The notes: generated by a model from the sequence alone, not told the origin. A stretch of 64,000 nucleotides of DNA from Tistlia consotensis USBA 355 (GCF_900177295.1 NZ_FWZX01000007.1:62001-126000); one strand, 5' to 3'; numbered from the stretch's first letter, positions 28,808 through 38,169 are shown. Made by a program: numbers and translations.

Positions 28808-30715
28808 TCAGGCGGAGACGCGATGGCGCGCGCACCAGTCGAGCAGGACGTGGAGTGCCCAGATGCGCGACCAGGGCACCCGCCCGGGCTGGCGCTCGAA
28901 GCTGTCGAGCAGGCCCTCGACCACCGCCGGCCGCAGGCCGCAGTCGGCGACCAGCCGCCGGTCGCCGAGGCGGTCGCGCAGCGTGGCGCGGTAGCCGGGT
29001 GCCCTCAGCCACTGCTCGAAGGGGAAGACGAAGCCCTGCTTGCCGCGCAGCGGAAAGTCGTCGCCGAGCAGCGGTCGCAGCAGGCGCCACTCGTAGGGCT
29101 TGTCCGGCGCGCCGGCGCAACGCTCGGCGCCGGGCACCCGGCGCAGCAGGCGCACCAGCTCGCGGTCGGTGAAGGGCGCGCGCAGCTCCAGCGAGACGGC
29201 CATCGACATGGTGTCGCTGTCGCGCAGGCAGCGCTCGCCGAGGAACAGGCGGGAGGCGAGCAGCGAGACCGCCGCCGCCGGGTCGCCGGCTCCGGCCAGC
29301 TCGCCCGACAGCAGGTCCAGGAACGCCGCCGGCAAGCCCCAGCGGGTCCGTTCCGGCCCGCCGAGCAGCGCCGTCCGGCTCCAGCCGGGGAACAGCATCT
29401 GCGCGGTCTGGTAGCAGGCGATCACGGGATCGTCCGGGCGGCCCAGGCGCAGCAGCTCGGCGACCTTCCAGCCGCCGCGCAGGCGGTCGGTCCCGGGCCG
29501 GGCCACGCGATCGACTGCCGTCCGAAGAACCGGGCCGAGCGCGTGCAGCAGGCCGGCCATCCGGCGCAGCCGCGGAATCGAGCGGAAGAAGGGATAGCCG
29601 CCGAACAGCTCGTCGGCGCCGATCCCGGACAGCGCCACGGTCAGGCCGGCCTCGCGCGCCGCGCGCGACACGCAGTAGGTGTTGAGGCCGTCGAAGCTCG
29701 GCAGGTCGAAGGCGGCCAGGCCGTCGTCCAGCCAGGCCATGAAGTCGTCGCGGCTCAGCCGGATGGCGCTGTGCCGGGTCGCGAAGCGCTCGGCGACCCA
29801 GCGCGCCGGTCCGGACTCGTCGTAGGCGCTCTCCTCGAAGCCGATCGAGAAGGTCCGGACCGCGCTGGACGCCTCGGCCATCAGCGCGACCACCGCAGCG
29901 GAATCCAGGCCGCCCGAGAGGAAGGCGCCGAGCGGCACGTCGGCGACCAGGCGCAGCCGCACGGCCTCGCGCAGGGTATCGAGCACGGCCTCGGCGTCGG
30001 CTCGCGGCGCGCCGGCGTCGCGGGCCTCGTCGATCGGGTCGTAGCGCGCCAGCTCCAGCCGCTCGCCGGTCCCCGAGAGACGCAGGAAGTGGCCGGGCAG
30101 CAGTGCCGAGACGCCCTCGACCAGGGTCGCCGGCGCGACGCAGAAGCCGTTGAACAGGAAGGTTTCGAGCCCGGCCCGGTCGAGCCGGCGCTCGACCAGC
30201 CCGCTGGCCAGGAGCGCGCGCACCTCGGAGGCGAAGGCGACCCGGCCGGGACGCTCGGCGAGATAGAGCGGCTTCTTGCCGGCGGGATCGCGGGCCAGCA
30301 GCAGCTCCCGCCGGCCGGCATCCCACAGGGCGAAGGCGAACATGCCGCGCAGGCGCGGCAGGCAGCCGGTGCCCCAGCGGGCGTAGGCCCTGAGCAGCAC
30401 CTCGGTGTCGGTGCCGGAGCGGAAGCGGTCGCCGGCCGCCTCCAGCTCCCGGCGCAGCTCCGGGAAGTTGTAGATCTCGCCATTGTAGGCGACGAGGTTG
30501 CCGGTCTCCGGGTCGCGCATCGGCATGTGGCCGGCCGCCGAGAGATCGACGATGGCGAGCCGCGTGCTGCCCAGCGCGAGCTCGCCCGCGCCGGTCGGCA
30601 TGGCTTCCTGGCCGCTGTCGTCGGGCCCGCGGTGACGCAGCGCCGCGACCATCGCGGCGACGGCGGGCGAGAGGTCCGCGACGCCAGGGGAAAGCGCTCC
30701 GGCTATGCCGCACAT
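28808..30715 (-). CDS. asnB: Glutamine-dependent asparagine synthetase-like amidotransferase
   Basis: This 635-residue protein has an N-terminal class II glutaminase domain with nucleophile Cys2 in MCGIAGALS, plus RLAIVDLS and YNGEIYNF. The C-terminal synthetase domain carries the pyrophosphate loop FLSGGLDSAAVVALM and ALSGIGADELFGGYPFF. True AsnB makes asparagine, but copies in polysaccharide loci are often thought to amidate sugar acids or other surface components. Its position among glycosyltransferases supports that reading here, without proof. The ATG at 30715 is fixed by the requirement for Cys2. Confidence 0.88.
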   Translation of the reverse strand: MCGIAGALSPGVADLSPAVAAMVAALRHRGPDDSGQEAMPTGAGELALGSTRLAIVDLSAAGHMPMRDPETGNLVAYNGEIYNFPELRRELEAAGDRFRSGTDTEVLLRAYARWGTGCLPRLRGMFAFALWDAGRRELLLARDPAGKKPLYLAERPGRVAFASEVRALLASGLVERRLDRAGLETFLFNGFCVAPATLVEGVSALLPGHFLRLSGTGERLELARYDPIDEARDAGAPRADAEAVLDTLREAVRLRLVADVPLGAFLSGGLDSAAVVALMAEASSAVRTFSIGFEESAYDESGPARWVAERFATRHSAIRLSRDDFMAWLDDGLAAFDLPSFDGLNTYCVSRAAREAGLTVALSGIGADELFGGYPFFRSIPRLRRMAGLLHALGPVLRTAVDRVARPGTDRLRGGWKVAELLRLGRPDDPVIACYQTAQMLFPGWSRTALLGGPERTRWGLPAAFLDLLSGELAGAGDPAAAVSLLASRLFLGERCLRDSDTMSMAVSLELRAPFTDRELVRLLRRVPGAERCAGAPDKPYEWRLLRPLLGDDFPLRGKQGFVFPFEQWLRAPGYRATLRDRLGDRRLVADCGLRPAVVEGLLDSFERQPGRVPWSRIWALHVLLDWCARHRVSA

Positions 30716-30743
30716 CTGTGGATCCGCTGCCCTGGCACCGCCG

Positions 30744-31904
30744 TCACCCCCCGGATCGCTCGGCCAATGCCGCGCGGTAGGCCGCGATCAGGTCGGCGCC
30801 GTGCTGCCGCCAGCTGAACCGCCGACAGTTGGCGAAGCCGTCGCCGCGCATCCGTTCGGCCAGCCCCGCCTCGGTCAGGATGCGCCGCACCTGGGCCGCG
30901 AGCGCTGCCACGTCGCCCGGTGGATGGAACAGCGCGGCGCTGCCGCCGACTTCGGGCAGCGAGGAGCTCTGCGCGGCGACGACCGGCAGGCCGCAGGCCA
31001 TGGCCTCCAGCACCGGCCGCCCGAAGCCCTCGAAGCGTGACGGAAAGCAGAAGACGTCGCAGGCGTTGTAGACGTCGACCAGCGCGTCGTCGTCGAGGCG
31101 CCCGAGATAGAGGATCCGGTCCCGAAGGCCGAGCTCTTCGATCAGGCCGCCGTAGCCGTCCTGGCTGGGATCGCGGCCGACCTTCGCCAGCCGCACGTCC
31201 AATCCCTCCTGCACCAGCACGGCCAAGGCCGCCAGCAAGGTGTCGATACCCTTGCGTCGCAGGTTGCTGCCGACGTGAAGCAGCAGGCCGTCGCCGCGCC
31301 GGCCGGCCAATCGCGCCAGATGGACGCCCTTCCGCCCCTCGATGTTGCGCGGGCGGAACTTCGGGTCGACGCCCTCGTGGCTGACGCTGATCCTGGCCCG
31401 CGCCATGCCGAGCTGGCGTTCGACGTCCCGTGCCGTCGCCTCGGACACGGCGACGACGCGGCGCGCGCGGCGCATCCCGCGCACGCGGTACTTCCAGAGC
31501 GCCAGCTGCAACGGGTTCAACTCGTGAATCTCGAAGAGCGCGAGGTCGTGGCAGGTCACGACAGTCGGCAGGTCAGAGCGGCAAAGGTGCCCGTAGCTCT
31601 GGTCGAGGACGTGCACGACCGCCGGCTTCGTCGCGGCCCGGTAGGCTCGCCGCACCAGGCTCGGATAGTCGAGGTAGCGCTCGATCTGCTTGCCGAGCCG
31701 GGACGGCGCCGTCTTCTGGCTCGGCAGCACGGTCTGCACCTCCGCGGACAGCCGGGCCGCCTGCAGGGCGCGCCGCACATCCTCGTAGTAGAGTTCCAGG
31801 CTGACCCAGCCGTCCGATGGCAGCACCGGGCAGAGCAGCACCGTCGCAGGCTCGACGCCCACCGAGGGCTCCGCGGCGACGGCCGGACCACCCTGCGGCA
31901 TCAT
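30744..31904 (-). CDS. Glycosyltransferase family 4 protein
   Basis: This 386-residue GT-B transferase has the acceptor-domain segment VVTCHDLALFEIHELNP, the serine motif VVAVSEATARDVERQLG, then GVDPKFRPRN and LLHVGSNLRRKGIDTLLAAL. The donor-site E-x7-E appears as FPSRFEGFGRPVLEAMACGLPVV. It would add a sugar to the growing repeat unit. I placed the start at the ATG overlapping the TGA of the upstream methyltransferase gene; a longer frame to 32042 lies entirely inside that gene and is not needed. It is cotranscribed with the methyltransferase. Confidence 0.9.
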   Translation of the reverse strand: MMPQGGPAVAAEPSVGVEPATVLLCPVLPSDGWVSLELYYEDVRRALQAARLSAEVQTVLPSQKTAPSRLGKQIERYLDYPSLVRRAYRAATKPAVVHVLDQSYGHLCRSDLPTVVTCHDLALFEIHELNPLQLALWKYRVRGMRRARRVVAVSEATARDVERQLGMARARISVSHEGVDPKFRPRNIEGRKGVHLARLAGRRGDGLLLHVGSNLRRKGIDTLLAALAVLVQEGLDVRLAKVGRDPSQDGYGGLIEELGLRDRILYLGRLDDDALVDVYNACDVFCFPSRFEGFGRPVLEAMACGLPVVAAQSSSLPEVGGSAALFHPPGDVAALAAQVRRILTEAGLAERMRGDGFANCRRFSWRQHGADLIAAYRAALAERSGG

Positions 31905-32620
31905 CGACGGTTGGCGGCACGCGCCAGCAGGTTCTTGGTCGCAATGTGCGGGCGCGAGGAGTCCTCCGCCAGATAGACGAGGCGGTGCAGCAGGCGGAGG
32001 TAGAGCTCGCGGCCCCGCCCGAGCGGCGTCGTCGCGTTCCACTCGGCGCGGATCTCGATGCCGTCACGCGCGAAGCCCGCGAGCGCCAGGATGTCCCCGA
32101 GGGTGTTCTCGGTGACGCCGAACTCGTGGGTCGGATCGTTGTAGCGGTGGAAGAGGCCGAACAGGCAGGCCATGTTCGGGGTCCTGAGGACCAGGGTGCC
32201 GCCCGGCGCCAGGCGTGCGCGCAGCGACTCGACGAACTCGACGACCCTGGCCTTCGGCAGGTGCTCCAGGATGTCGAGCGCGAAGATGCAGTCGAAGTCC
32301 CGGCCCGGCTCGAACTCGGCAAGCTTCAGGACGTCCTGCTTGGACACGAAGTCGAGCCCGGCCTGGTGGCAGAGTCCGACGTTCTCGTCGGAGAGGTCGA
32401 TGCCGCGCAGCTTCGTGTAGCCGGCCTCGCGCAGGAAGCTCAGGAAGTGGCCTTCGCCGCAGGCGACGTCGAGGATCCGGCCGTCCTTGCGGTCCGGCAG
32501 CCAGGGCCCCAGCGTCCGCCGCAGGGCCGCGAAGATCGTGCGCCGCAGCGCCGGGTCGTCGAGGCCCGGCCGGCCCAGTGCGCTATGGTACCGCTCGACG
32601 AAGCGCTCGGTCGTCGTCAT
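31901..32620 (-). CDS. Class I SAM-dependent methyltransferase
   Basis: This 239-residue protein carries the SAM-binding motif ILDVACGEGHFLSFL, then LRGIDLSDENV and FALDILEHLPKARV, the usual motifs I, II and IV of class I methyltransferases. GTLVLRTPNMACLFGLF follows. Its relatives in polysaccharide clusters often methylate sugar hydroxyls or act early on a sugar chain. It overlaps both neighbours (upstream GT4 by four bases, downstream GT4 by four), which argues for a shared pathway step. Confidence 0.88.
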   Translation of the reverse strand: MTTTERFVERYHSALGRPGLDDPALRRTIFAALRRTLGPWLPDRKDGRILDVACGEGHFLSFLREAGYTKLRGIDLSDENVGLCHQAGLDFVSKQDVLKLAEFEPGRDFDCIFALDILEHLPKARVVEFVESLRARLAPGGTLVLRTPNMACLFGLFHRYNDPTHEFGVTENTLGDILALAGFARDGIEIRAEWNATTPLGRGRELYLRLLHRLVYLAEDSSRPHIATKNLLARAANRR

Positions 32621-33867
32621 CCCCCACTCCCTCGCTCGCCCGCCATCCGCGCCGCCGCCGGCTCGAGCGCAACCGGCCTTCCCTGGTGCAGGCAGGCCCG
32701 CCAGGCCCGAGCCAGCGCCTCCGCGACGCGATCATGTGTATAGAGTTTTTTCACGCGCTCCGCACCGCGGCGCGCGAGCTCCTCGCGCCAGGCCGGCTCG
32801 TCCCGCGCCCGCGCCAGCAGCGCAGCCAGGGCCGCATCGTCCTCCTCGGCGAACAGGCAGTCGTCGCGGCCGATCACTTCGGGAATCGCGCCGCTGCGCG
32901 CGCCGACGACCGGCACGCCGACCGCCATCGCCTCGATCAGCACGTGGCCGAACTGCTCCTGCCAGGTCGGGCTGGAGCGCGACGGCAGGACCAGCAGGTG
33001 CAGGCCGGCCAGCACCTCGGCAACGCCCTCGTGCGGCACCGCCGGCAGCCACTCGACCCGGCCCGCGATGCCCAGCTCGGCGGCCAGCGCCCTGAGCCGC
33101 GCCTCGTCACTGCCGCCGCCGCAGATCACCAGCCGGAGCGACCGCGCGGTCGCAGCGTCCCGAGCCAGGCGCGCGGCGGCACGCAGCAGCAGGTCGACGC
33201 CCTTCTCGGGGATCAGGCGGCCGACGAAGCCGACACGCAGCGCCTCGCCGTCCGGCTCGGCGGCGCGCGGCGGGAAGTCGGCGGCCTCGATGCCGAGCTG
33301 CGGCAGCACGACGCTCGCGCCGCGATAGCCGTAGCCGGCCAGCAGGCCGGCCGCCGCCTCGTTGCCCGCGACGGCCAGCCGGGCGCTGCGCAGCACGAAG
33401 CGCCGCGACAGGCGACGCGCCGGAGAGAGCCGCCGGTCGACGTTCTCCCAGGTGAAGAAGCTCAGCGGCAGGCCGCAGAGGCGGGCGGCCAGCGCGCACT
33501 GCAGGGCGACCAGGCTGTAGGGCTCGGCCTCGACGTGCAGCAGGTCCGGCCGGACCGCGCGGATCGCCCGGCGCAGCCGGTGCCAGGAATAGAAGTATCC
33601 GCCGACCCGCCGCCCGAAGAAGACCGGGGCGGCGAAGGCGGGCATCGGGAAGGCCGGCGGCTCGAACTCGAAGACCCGGCCCCACTCGTTGGGCCCGAAG
33701 CGCGCCGGCGCCAGCAGGGCCGGCTCGGCGAGGCCGCCGCGCCAGACCGCCTCCAGCTTCCGCTGGTTCATCCGGACCATGTAGGTGTGGCCGACGACCA
33801 GGACCTTCGGCGGCGCGCCGGCCGGCAGCGCCGAAGGTCCGCCGGCGCCCTCCGCAACCGCAGCCAT
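32617..33867 (-). CDS. Glycosyltransferase family 4 protein
   Basis: This 416-residue GT-B transferase begins its acceptor domain with KVLVVGHTYMVRMNQRKLEA. In the donor domain it has VGFVGRLIPEKGVDLLLRAA, GGGSDEARLRALAAELGI and the stretch SSPTWQEQFGHVLIEAMAVGVPVVG, containing the E-x7-E motif. It is one of four GT4 enzymes in this locus. The ATG at 33867 is preferred; an upstream TTG at 33903 would only add 12 Ala-rich residues. The stop overlaps the methyltransferase start. The 75-base gap upstream contains GTTAACGAATCG, which may hold promoter elements. Confidence 0.88.
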   Translation of the reverse strand: MAAVAEGAGGPSALPAGAPPKVLVVGHTYMVRMNQRKLEAVWRGGLAEPALLAPARFGPNEWGRVFEFEPPAFPMPAFAAPVFFGRRVGGYFYSWHRLRRAIRAVRPDLLHVEAEPYSLVALQCALAARLCGLPLSFFTWENVDRRLSPARRLSRRFVLRSARLAVAGNEAAAGLLAGYGYRGASVVLPQLGIEAADFPPRAAEPDGEALRVGFVGRLIPEKGVDLLLRAAARLARDAATARSLRLVICGGGSDEARLRALAAELGIAGRVEWLPAVPHEGVAEVLAGLHLLVLPSRSSPTWQEQFGHVLIEAMAVGVPVVGARSGAIPEVIGRDDCLFAEEDDAALAALLARARDEPAWREELARRGAERVKKLYTHDRVAEALARAWRACLHQGRPVALEPAAARMAGERGSGG

Positions 33868-33942
33868 CGCTGCCGCCCCCGCTGCATTGCTCGACGGCGC
33901 CAAGGCTAGGCGCTGCGCTCCGCCGTGCCAACGCCCGTCCTG

Positions 33943-35142
33943 TTAACGAATCGTACGTGCCCGGCTTTCGACCAGCGCGGACAGCCGCGCCAGCACCTCG
34001 GCCTCGCCGAACCGTGCCGCCCGGTCGCGCGCGCAGGCGGCCATCCGGCCGCGCAGGGCCGGATCGTCGAGCAGCCGGCGCACCCGCTCGGCCAGGGTCC
34101 CGGCGTCCTCCACGAAGCAGCCGTCGACGCCCTCCTCGACCAGTTCCTCGGCGCCGGGATAGCGCGAGACCAGGCAGGGCAGGCCGCTGGCCAGCGCCTC
34201 GAGCGTGACGATCCCGAAGGTCTCGAAGGCCGAGGGAAAGACGAAGAGGTCGGCCAGGCGATAGAAGCGCTCGACGTCGCTGCGCGGCCCGGCGAAGTGG
34301 AGGCGCCCGCCGACGCCAAGCCCGTCGGCCAGGTCACGCATGGCCGCCGCGTCGCCGGCGCCGACGACGACCAGCCTGACCTGCGGCGGCAGCAGGGCCA
34401 GGGCCCGCACCGCGAGCGCCAGGCGCTTGCGGAACCAGCCGCCGCCGACGAACAGCAGCAGGAAGCCCGGCTCGTCCCAGCCGGCCTCGGCGCAGAGCCG
34501 GGCGCGCAGTGCCGGCTCCTGGCCTGGGCGGAAGCGGGCCAGGTCGACGCTGTTGGGCAGCACCTCCATGGCCGCCGGCGACAGCGCGAACTCGGCCGCC
34601 AGCGTCTCGGCGATGCCGCGGGAGACCGGCAGCAGCAACGGCCGGCCGCGCACGCGCACGCGGCCGAAGGCGGCCCGTTCCAGCACGGCGGCGATGCCGT
34701 GGGCCAGGCGGGCGTGCAGGCGCTTCAGGCGCGGCAGCAGCCCCGCGGCCTCGGCCTCCTCGCCGGCCATGCGCCGCAGCCAGGCAGCCGAGCAGAAGTG
34801 CACGTCGGCCAGGTCCTCGCCCCCCCACAGCGGCGAGGAGGAGTAGATCAGGTCGTAGCGCCCGGCCAGGCGGCCGAGCCGGCGGCACAGGCTCCACGAC
34901 AGCCGGGCGCTCAGGAACTGCGCGGCGAGCAACCGCGACGGCAGGCAGGGCAGCCGGCGCACCGAGACTCCGGCCGGCAGGCAGGCGGCGTCGACCCGCG
35001 CCGCATAGAGCGTCACCTCGTGCCGGCTGGCCAGGTGGGCGACGCGGGCGTGGCTGCTGACGTCGTGGCCGGAGCCCCAGTCACGGAAGTATTCGCAGAC
35101 GTAGGCGATCCTCAGCCGCCGCTCGGGCCCCATCGTCGGCAC
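33943..35142 (-). CDS. Glycosyltransferase family 4 protein
   Basis: This protein of about 399 residues is a GT-B transferase with LRIAYVCEYFRDWGSGHDVSSHARV at its start and the acceptor-domain motif PVSRGIAETLAAEFALSP. The donor domain has LLFVGGGWFRKRLALAVRAL, GPRSDVERFYRLADLFVFPS and AFETFGIVTLEALASGLPCLV with the E-x7-E motif. The start is either GTG at 35142 (AGGAGG four bases upstream) or ATG at 35133 (13 bases away); I kept the GTG. It is the first minus-strand gene of this sub-cluster and is divergent from the radical SAM gene. Confidence 0.88.
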   Translation of the reverse strand: MPTMGPERRLRIAYVCEYFRDWGSGHDVSSHARVAHLASRHEVTLYAARVDAACLPAGVSVRRLPCLPSRLLAAQFLSARLSWSLCRRLGRLAGRYDLIYSSSPLWGGEDLADVHFCSAAWLRRMAGEEAEAAGLLPRLKRLHARLAHGIAAVLERAAFGRVRVRGRPLLLPVSRGIAETLAAEFALSPAAMEVLPNSVDLARFRPGQEPALRARLCAEAGWDEPGFLLLFVGGGWFRKRLALAVRALALLPPQVRLVVVGAGDAAAMRDLADGLGVGGRLHFAGPRSDVERFYRLADLFVFPSAFETFGIVTLEALASGLPCLVSRYPGAEELVEEGVDGCFVEDAGTLAERVRRLLDDPALRGRMAACARDRAARFGEAEVLARLSALVESRARTIR

Positions 35143-35212
35143 CAGGCCTCCTGTCTTCGCGCCCGCGCTCCTGCCGGCGCCGCCCTATTTAACAGAAGCC
35201 GTCGCGTCGGCT

Positions 35213-36361
35213 ATGGTGCGCCGCACCGGGAGATCCGGCGGCAGACGCCGCGGAACGTTCCTCGATCCCGTGCCGACCGCCCGGCGCGGCCCGCTTCGAC
35301 GCTTCCGGCTGGGAGGCCGGTCCTTGGGGACACTCGCACGCCTGACCAAGGCCGTCTCGGCCAACCTGCTGCCGCCCGAGCTGTTCGACGGCCGGGCCGA
35401 GCGGGAGGCCGTGAAGCGCCTGTTCTCGCGCTACGTCGACCTGGTTGAGATCGAGAACCACAGCTACTGCAACCGGACCTGCTGGTTCTGCCCCAACGTC
35501 TTTCTGGACCGGCGCAGCGCCAACCACCTGATGTCCGACGCCCTGTTCGAGCGGATCGTCGCCGACCTGGCCAGCATCGACTACCGCCAGGTGCTGATGT
35601 GGTCGCGCTACCACGAGCCGCTGGCGCACGACTCGCTCTACCCGCGCCTGGCCAAGGCCCGCGCCGCCCTGCCGAACGCGCAGATCGCCCTGACCAGCAA
35701 CGGCGACTATCTGAACCCCGAGAGCATCGCCGCGCTCGAGGCCGCCGGGGTCGACCGCCTGTTCCTGGACCTCTACCTGCCGGACGGGCGCGAGGGCGAT
35801 CCCGAGGCGATGGCCGACGGCCTGCGCCGCTTCGGCAAGCGCACCGGCCTCGGCCTGGAGGAGATCGGCCAGCGCGACTACCGGGTCACCGGCAGCGTCA
35901 TGAAGATCACCATGGGCGTGCCGAACTTCTCGGTCGAGACGATGTGGACCCGCGGCGGGCTGATGGACATCCCGAAGCGCCGGAGCTACCGCCGGCGCGC
36001 CGCCTGCTTCGCGCCGGTGCGCCACGTCGTCGTCGACTGGAACGGCAAGGGCGTGCTGTGCTGCCACGTCCGCTCCGACGCGCCGCAGCAGGCCGAGGCG
36101 GTGATCGGTGACCTGTCGCAGCCCGGCTACGGCCTGTTCGACTTCTACCGCGATCTCGCCCCGGCGCGCGCGGGGCTGCTGGCGCCGGGGCCGAAGGGCG
36201 GCGTCTGCGAGACCTGCGACGTCGGCGACGACGGGCCGGACCGGCTCGGGCGGGTCCCCTGGCGGTCGCGCGCCCTGCGCGCGCTGCCGGGAGCGGTGCC
36301 GCTGTTCGAGCGCCTCGTCGACCGCCGCCGGGCCCGCTACCGCTACGATCCGGAGGGCTGA
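35213..36361 (+). CDS. Radical SAM protein with SPASM-like C-terminus
   Basis: This protein binds a 4Fe-4S cluster through CNRTCWFC (C86, C90, C93 counted from the ATG) and should generate a 5'-deoxyadenosyl radical. The barrel continues with YRQVLMWSRYHEPL and NAQIALTSNGDYLNPE. Near the C-terminus are further cysteines (ACFAPVRHVVVDWNGKG, VLCCHV, GVCETCDVG) that suggest a second cluster as in SPASM proteins. The reaction is unknown; sugar or lipid modification would fit the locus. The first 37 residues are Arg/Gly-rich, and a TTG at 35324 preceded by GGGAGG is a credible alternative start. It is one of only three plus-strand genes in the locus. Confidence 0.78.
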   Translation: MVRRTGRSGGRRRGTFLDPVPTARRGPLRRFRLGGRSLGTLARLTKAVSANLLPPELFDGRAEREAVKRLFSRYVDLVEIENHSYCNRTCWFCPNVFLDRRSANHLMSDALFERIVADLASIDYRQVLMWSRYHEPLAHDSLYPRLAKARAALPNAQIALTSNGDYLNPESIAALEAAGVDRLFLDLYLPDGREGDPEAMADGLRRFGKRTGLGLEEIGQRDYRVTGSVMKITMGVPNFSVETMWTRGGLMDIPKRRSYRRRAACFAPVRHVVVDWNGKGVLCCHVRSDAPQQAEAVIGDLSQPGYGLFDFYRDLAPARAGLLAPGPKGGVCETCDVGDDGPDRLGRVPWRSRALRALPGAVPLFERLVDRRRARYRYDPEG

Positions 36362-36365
36362 GGCC

Positions 36366-37250
36366 TCACCCCTGGCGGCGCTCCAGATAGGGATTGCGCG
36401 GCAGCGCGACCACCCGGAACCCGGCGCGGGTCAGCGCCTCGACCTGCCCCGGCTCCAGCGGCTCCTTGAACACCACGGCGTAGACCAGGCCCCAGTTCAT
36501 CAGGTGAAGAGCCGAGAGCAGGCCCTGGCAGGCGATGCCGAGCCGGGCCAGGCCGAAGGCCAGGCGGTCGGAGCGCGGCCTCGGGTTGAGCGGCGACCAG
36601 GAGAAGTCGTTGGTGTGGGCGAAGGCGACGTGGCCGAGCTGCAGCGCCGTCGCCGCCTTGAAGACCTCGCGCTCGGACAGCCGGAAGATGAAGTTGCCGA
36701 CCGGCTCGAACTCGTTCTCCCAGCCCGCGGTGCCGCGCAGCACCCGCTTGACCAGGGCGCGCAGCTTGTCGAGCGGCCGCCAGCCGCGCGGCTCGGCCGG
36801 CTCGATCAGCACCACGGCGCGGCGCGCGACCCTCAGCATCTCGTAGAGGCCGAGCGGCGCGCGCGGCAGGTGGTGATAGGTCTCCTTGCAGAGCACGAGG
36901 TCAAGGGAGCCGTCGGGCAGGTCCATGGCTTCGGCGTTGAGCGGGCGGATCGCGACACCCGGCAGGTGGCCGCGCTCCGCCTGGGCGCGCAGCATGTCGT
37001 CGGCCAGGCAGGTGGCGGTGACCTCGGCGGCGCCGAGCCGCTTCAGGCAGAAGGCGTCGTTGCCGACGTCGCCGATCGTCAGCCAGTGCGCCTGCGGCCA
37101 GAAGGCGAGCAGCGGGCGCAGCGGCTCGTAGAGCCGGAACTGCCGCCAGGCCTCGATGCTGTCGGGCCGCACGATGACCGGATGCACCAGGCCGCTGTCG
37201 CGCCGCATCTCCTCGGCGTGGCGCTCGTAGCTGCGGGCGACGAAGTCCAT
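36366..37250 (-). CDS. Class I SAM-dependent methyltransferase
   Basis: This 294-residue protein shows the methyltransferase motifs LTIGDVGNDAFCLKRLGA (motif I, variant without the usual GxGxG), NAEAMDLPDGSLDLVLCKETYHHL, and a later stretch with RAVVLIEPAEP. The C-terminal third (FIFRLSEREVFKAA and VVFKEPLEPG) is less familiar. It may methylate a sugar or aglycone. The ATG at 37250 has GAGGAG five bases upstream, better than a GTG at 37256. It lies convergent to the radical SAM gene with a four-base gap and is followed upstream by the FkbM-type gene. Confidence 0.8.
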   Translation of the reverse strand: MDFVARSYERHAEEMRRDSGLVHPVIVRPDSIEAWRQFRLYEPLRPLLAFWPQAHWLTIGDVGNDAFCLKRLGAAEVTATCLADDMLRAQAERGHLPGVAIRPLNAEAMDLPDGSLDLVLCKETYHHLPRAPLGLYEMLRVARRAVVLIEPAEPRGWRPLDKLRALVKRVLRGTAGWENEFEPVGNFIFRLSEREVFKAATALQLGHVAFAHTNDFSWSPLNPRPRSDRLAFGLARLGIACQGLLSALHLMNWGLVYAVVFKEPLEPGQVEALTRAGFRVVALPRNPYLERRQG

Positions 37251-37275
37251 GGCCACTCCTCGCCTGGCGCCGCGC

Positions 37276-38154
37276 TCAGGCCCGGGCCACGGCGGGCGCG
37301 GCGACCGTCGCCCCGCCGGCGGTCTCGGCGCTCGGCAGGAAGACGACGTTCGGGTGACCCGCCGCCAGGCGCGCGCAGGGCTGCAGCCGCCCCGCCTCGT
37401 CGAGCAGATGCATCATGTAGCCCTGGCCGGCCAGCAGCGCGGTGGCCGCCGCCCAGTCGTCCGATTCGGGGTCGAGGCTCTCCAGCACCAGGATCGGGCG
37501 GCAGGCGGCGATCGTCCGGGCCGCGCCGCGCAGCGCCGGCAACTCCGCGCCCTCGACGTCGAGCTTGATCACGTCGACCCGCGGCAGCGCCAGTTCCTCG
37601 ACCAGCCGGTCGAGGGTCGTCGTCTCGACGGTCTCGGTCTCGCGCTCGCCGAAGCGGCGCACGATGCTGGCCGAGACCGCGCTGGCGGAGCGGTCGAGCA
37701 GCGCCGTGCCCTCGCTGTCGAACAGCGCCTTCGGCACGATCGCGACGCTGCGGAAGCCGTTGAGCCGGATGTTCTGCTCCAGGGCGGCGCGGGCGTAGCT
37801 CTGCGGCTCGATCGCGACGACCCGTCCTTCGGGCCCACAGAGCCGCGCCGCGGCGCAGGTGAAGATGCCCTGGTTGGCGCCACCGTCGATGAACACGCCA
37901 CCGGGGCGGACGAAGGTCCCGAGCCCGAGCAGCAGGGGCTCGTAGTACTCGCGCTGGACGTAGATCCAGGTCGAGCCCTGGTGGCCGAACAGCGGCGGCA
38001 GGCGCAGCCGGAAATCGTAGGGCGCGACGCGGATCGTGACCGGACGGCGCAGCAGGAAGCAGACGACCAGCCAGGAGGCCGCGAGGACGAGGGTGCGCAA
38101 CGGCTTCGCCCGGAATCCCGGAGAACGAACCACGGCCCGGACCTGTCGATACAT
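37276..38154 (-). CDS. FkbM-family methyltransferase
   Basis: This 292-residue protein has an N-terminal hydrophobic helix (TLVLAASWLVVCFLL), then the FkbM-family core GGVFIDGGANQGIFTCAAARL, VVAIEPQSYARAALEQN, VETTTLDRLVEEL and IKLDVEGAELPALRGA. FkbM-type enzymes transfer methyl groups from SAM to hydroxyls of polyketides or sugars. The N-terminal helix suggests it is held at the membrane. The ATG at 38154 follows GAGGGGAG. It shares a 175-base divergent region, with two inverted repeats, with the GT61 gene. Confidence 0.87.
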   Translation of the reverse strand: MYRQVRAVVRSPGFRAKPLRTLVLAASWLVVCFLLRRPVTIRVAPYDFRLRLPPLFGHQGSTWIYVQREYYEPLLLGLGTFVRPGGVFIDGGANQGIFTCAAARLCGPEGRVVAIEPQSYARAALEQNIRLNGFRSVAIVPKALFDSEGTALLDRSASAVSASIVRRFGERETETVETTTLDRLVEELALPRVDVIKLDVEGAELPALRGAARTIAACRPILVLESLDPESDDWAAATALLAGQGYMMHLLDEAGRLQPCARLAAGHPNVVFLPSAETAGGATVAAPAVARA

Positions 38155-38169
38155 GGAGCGCTCCCCCTC

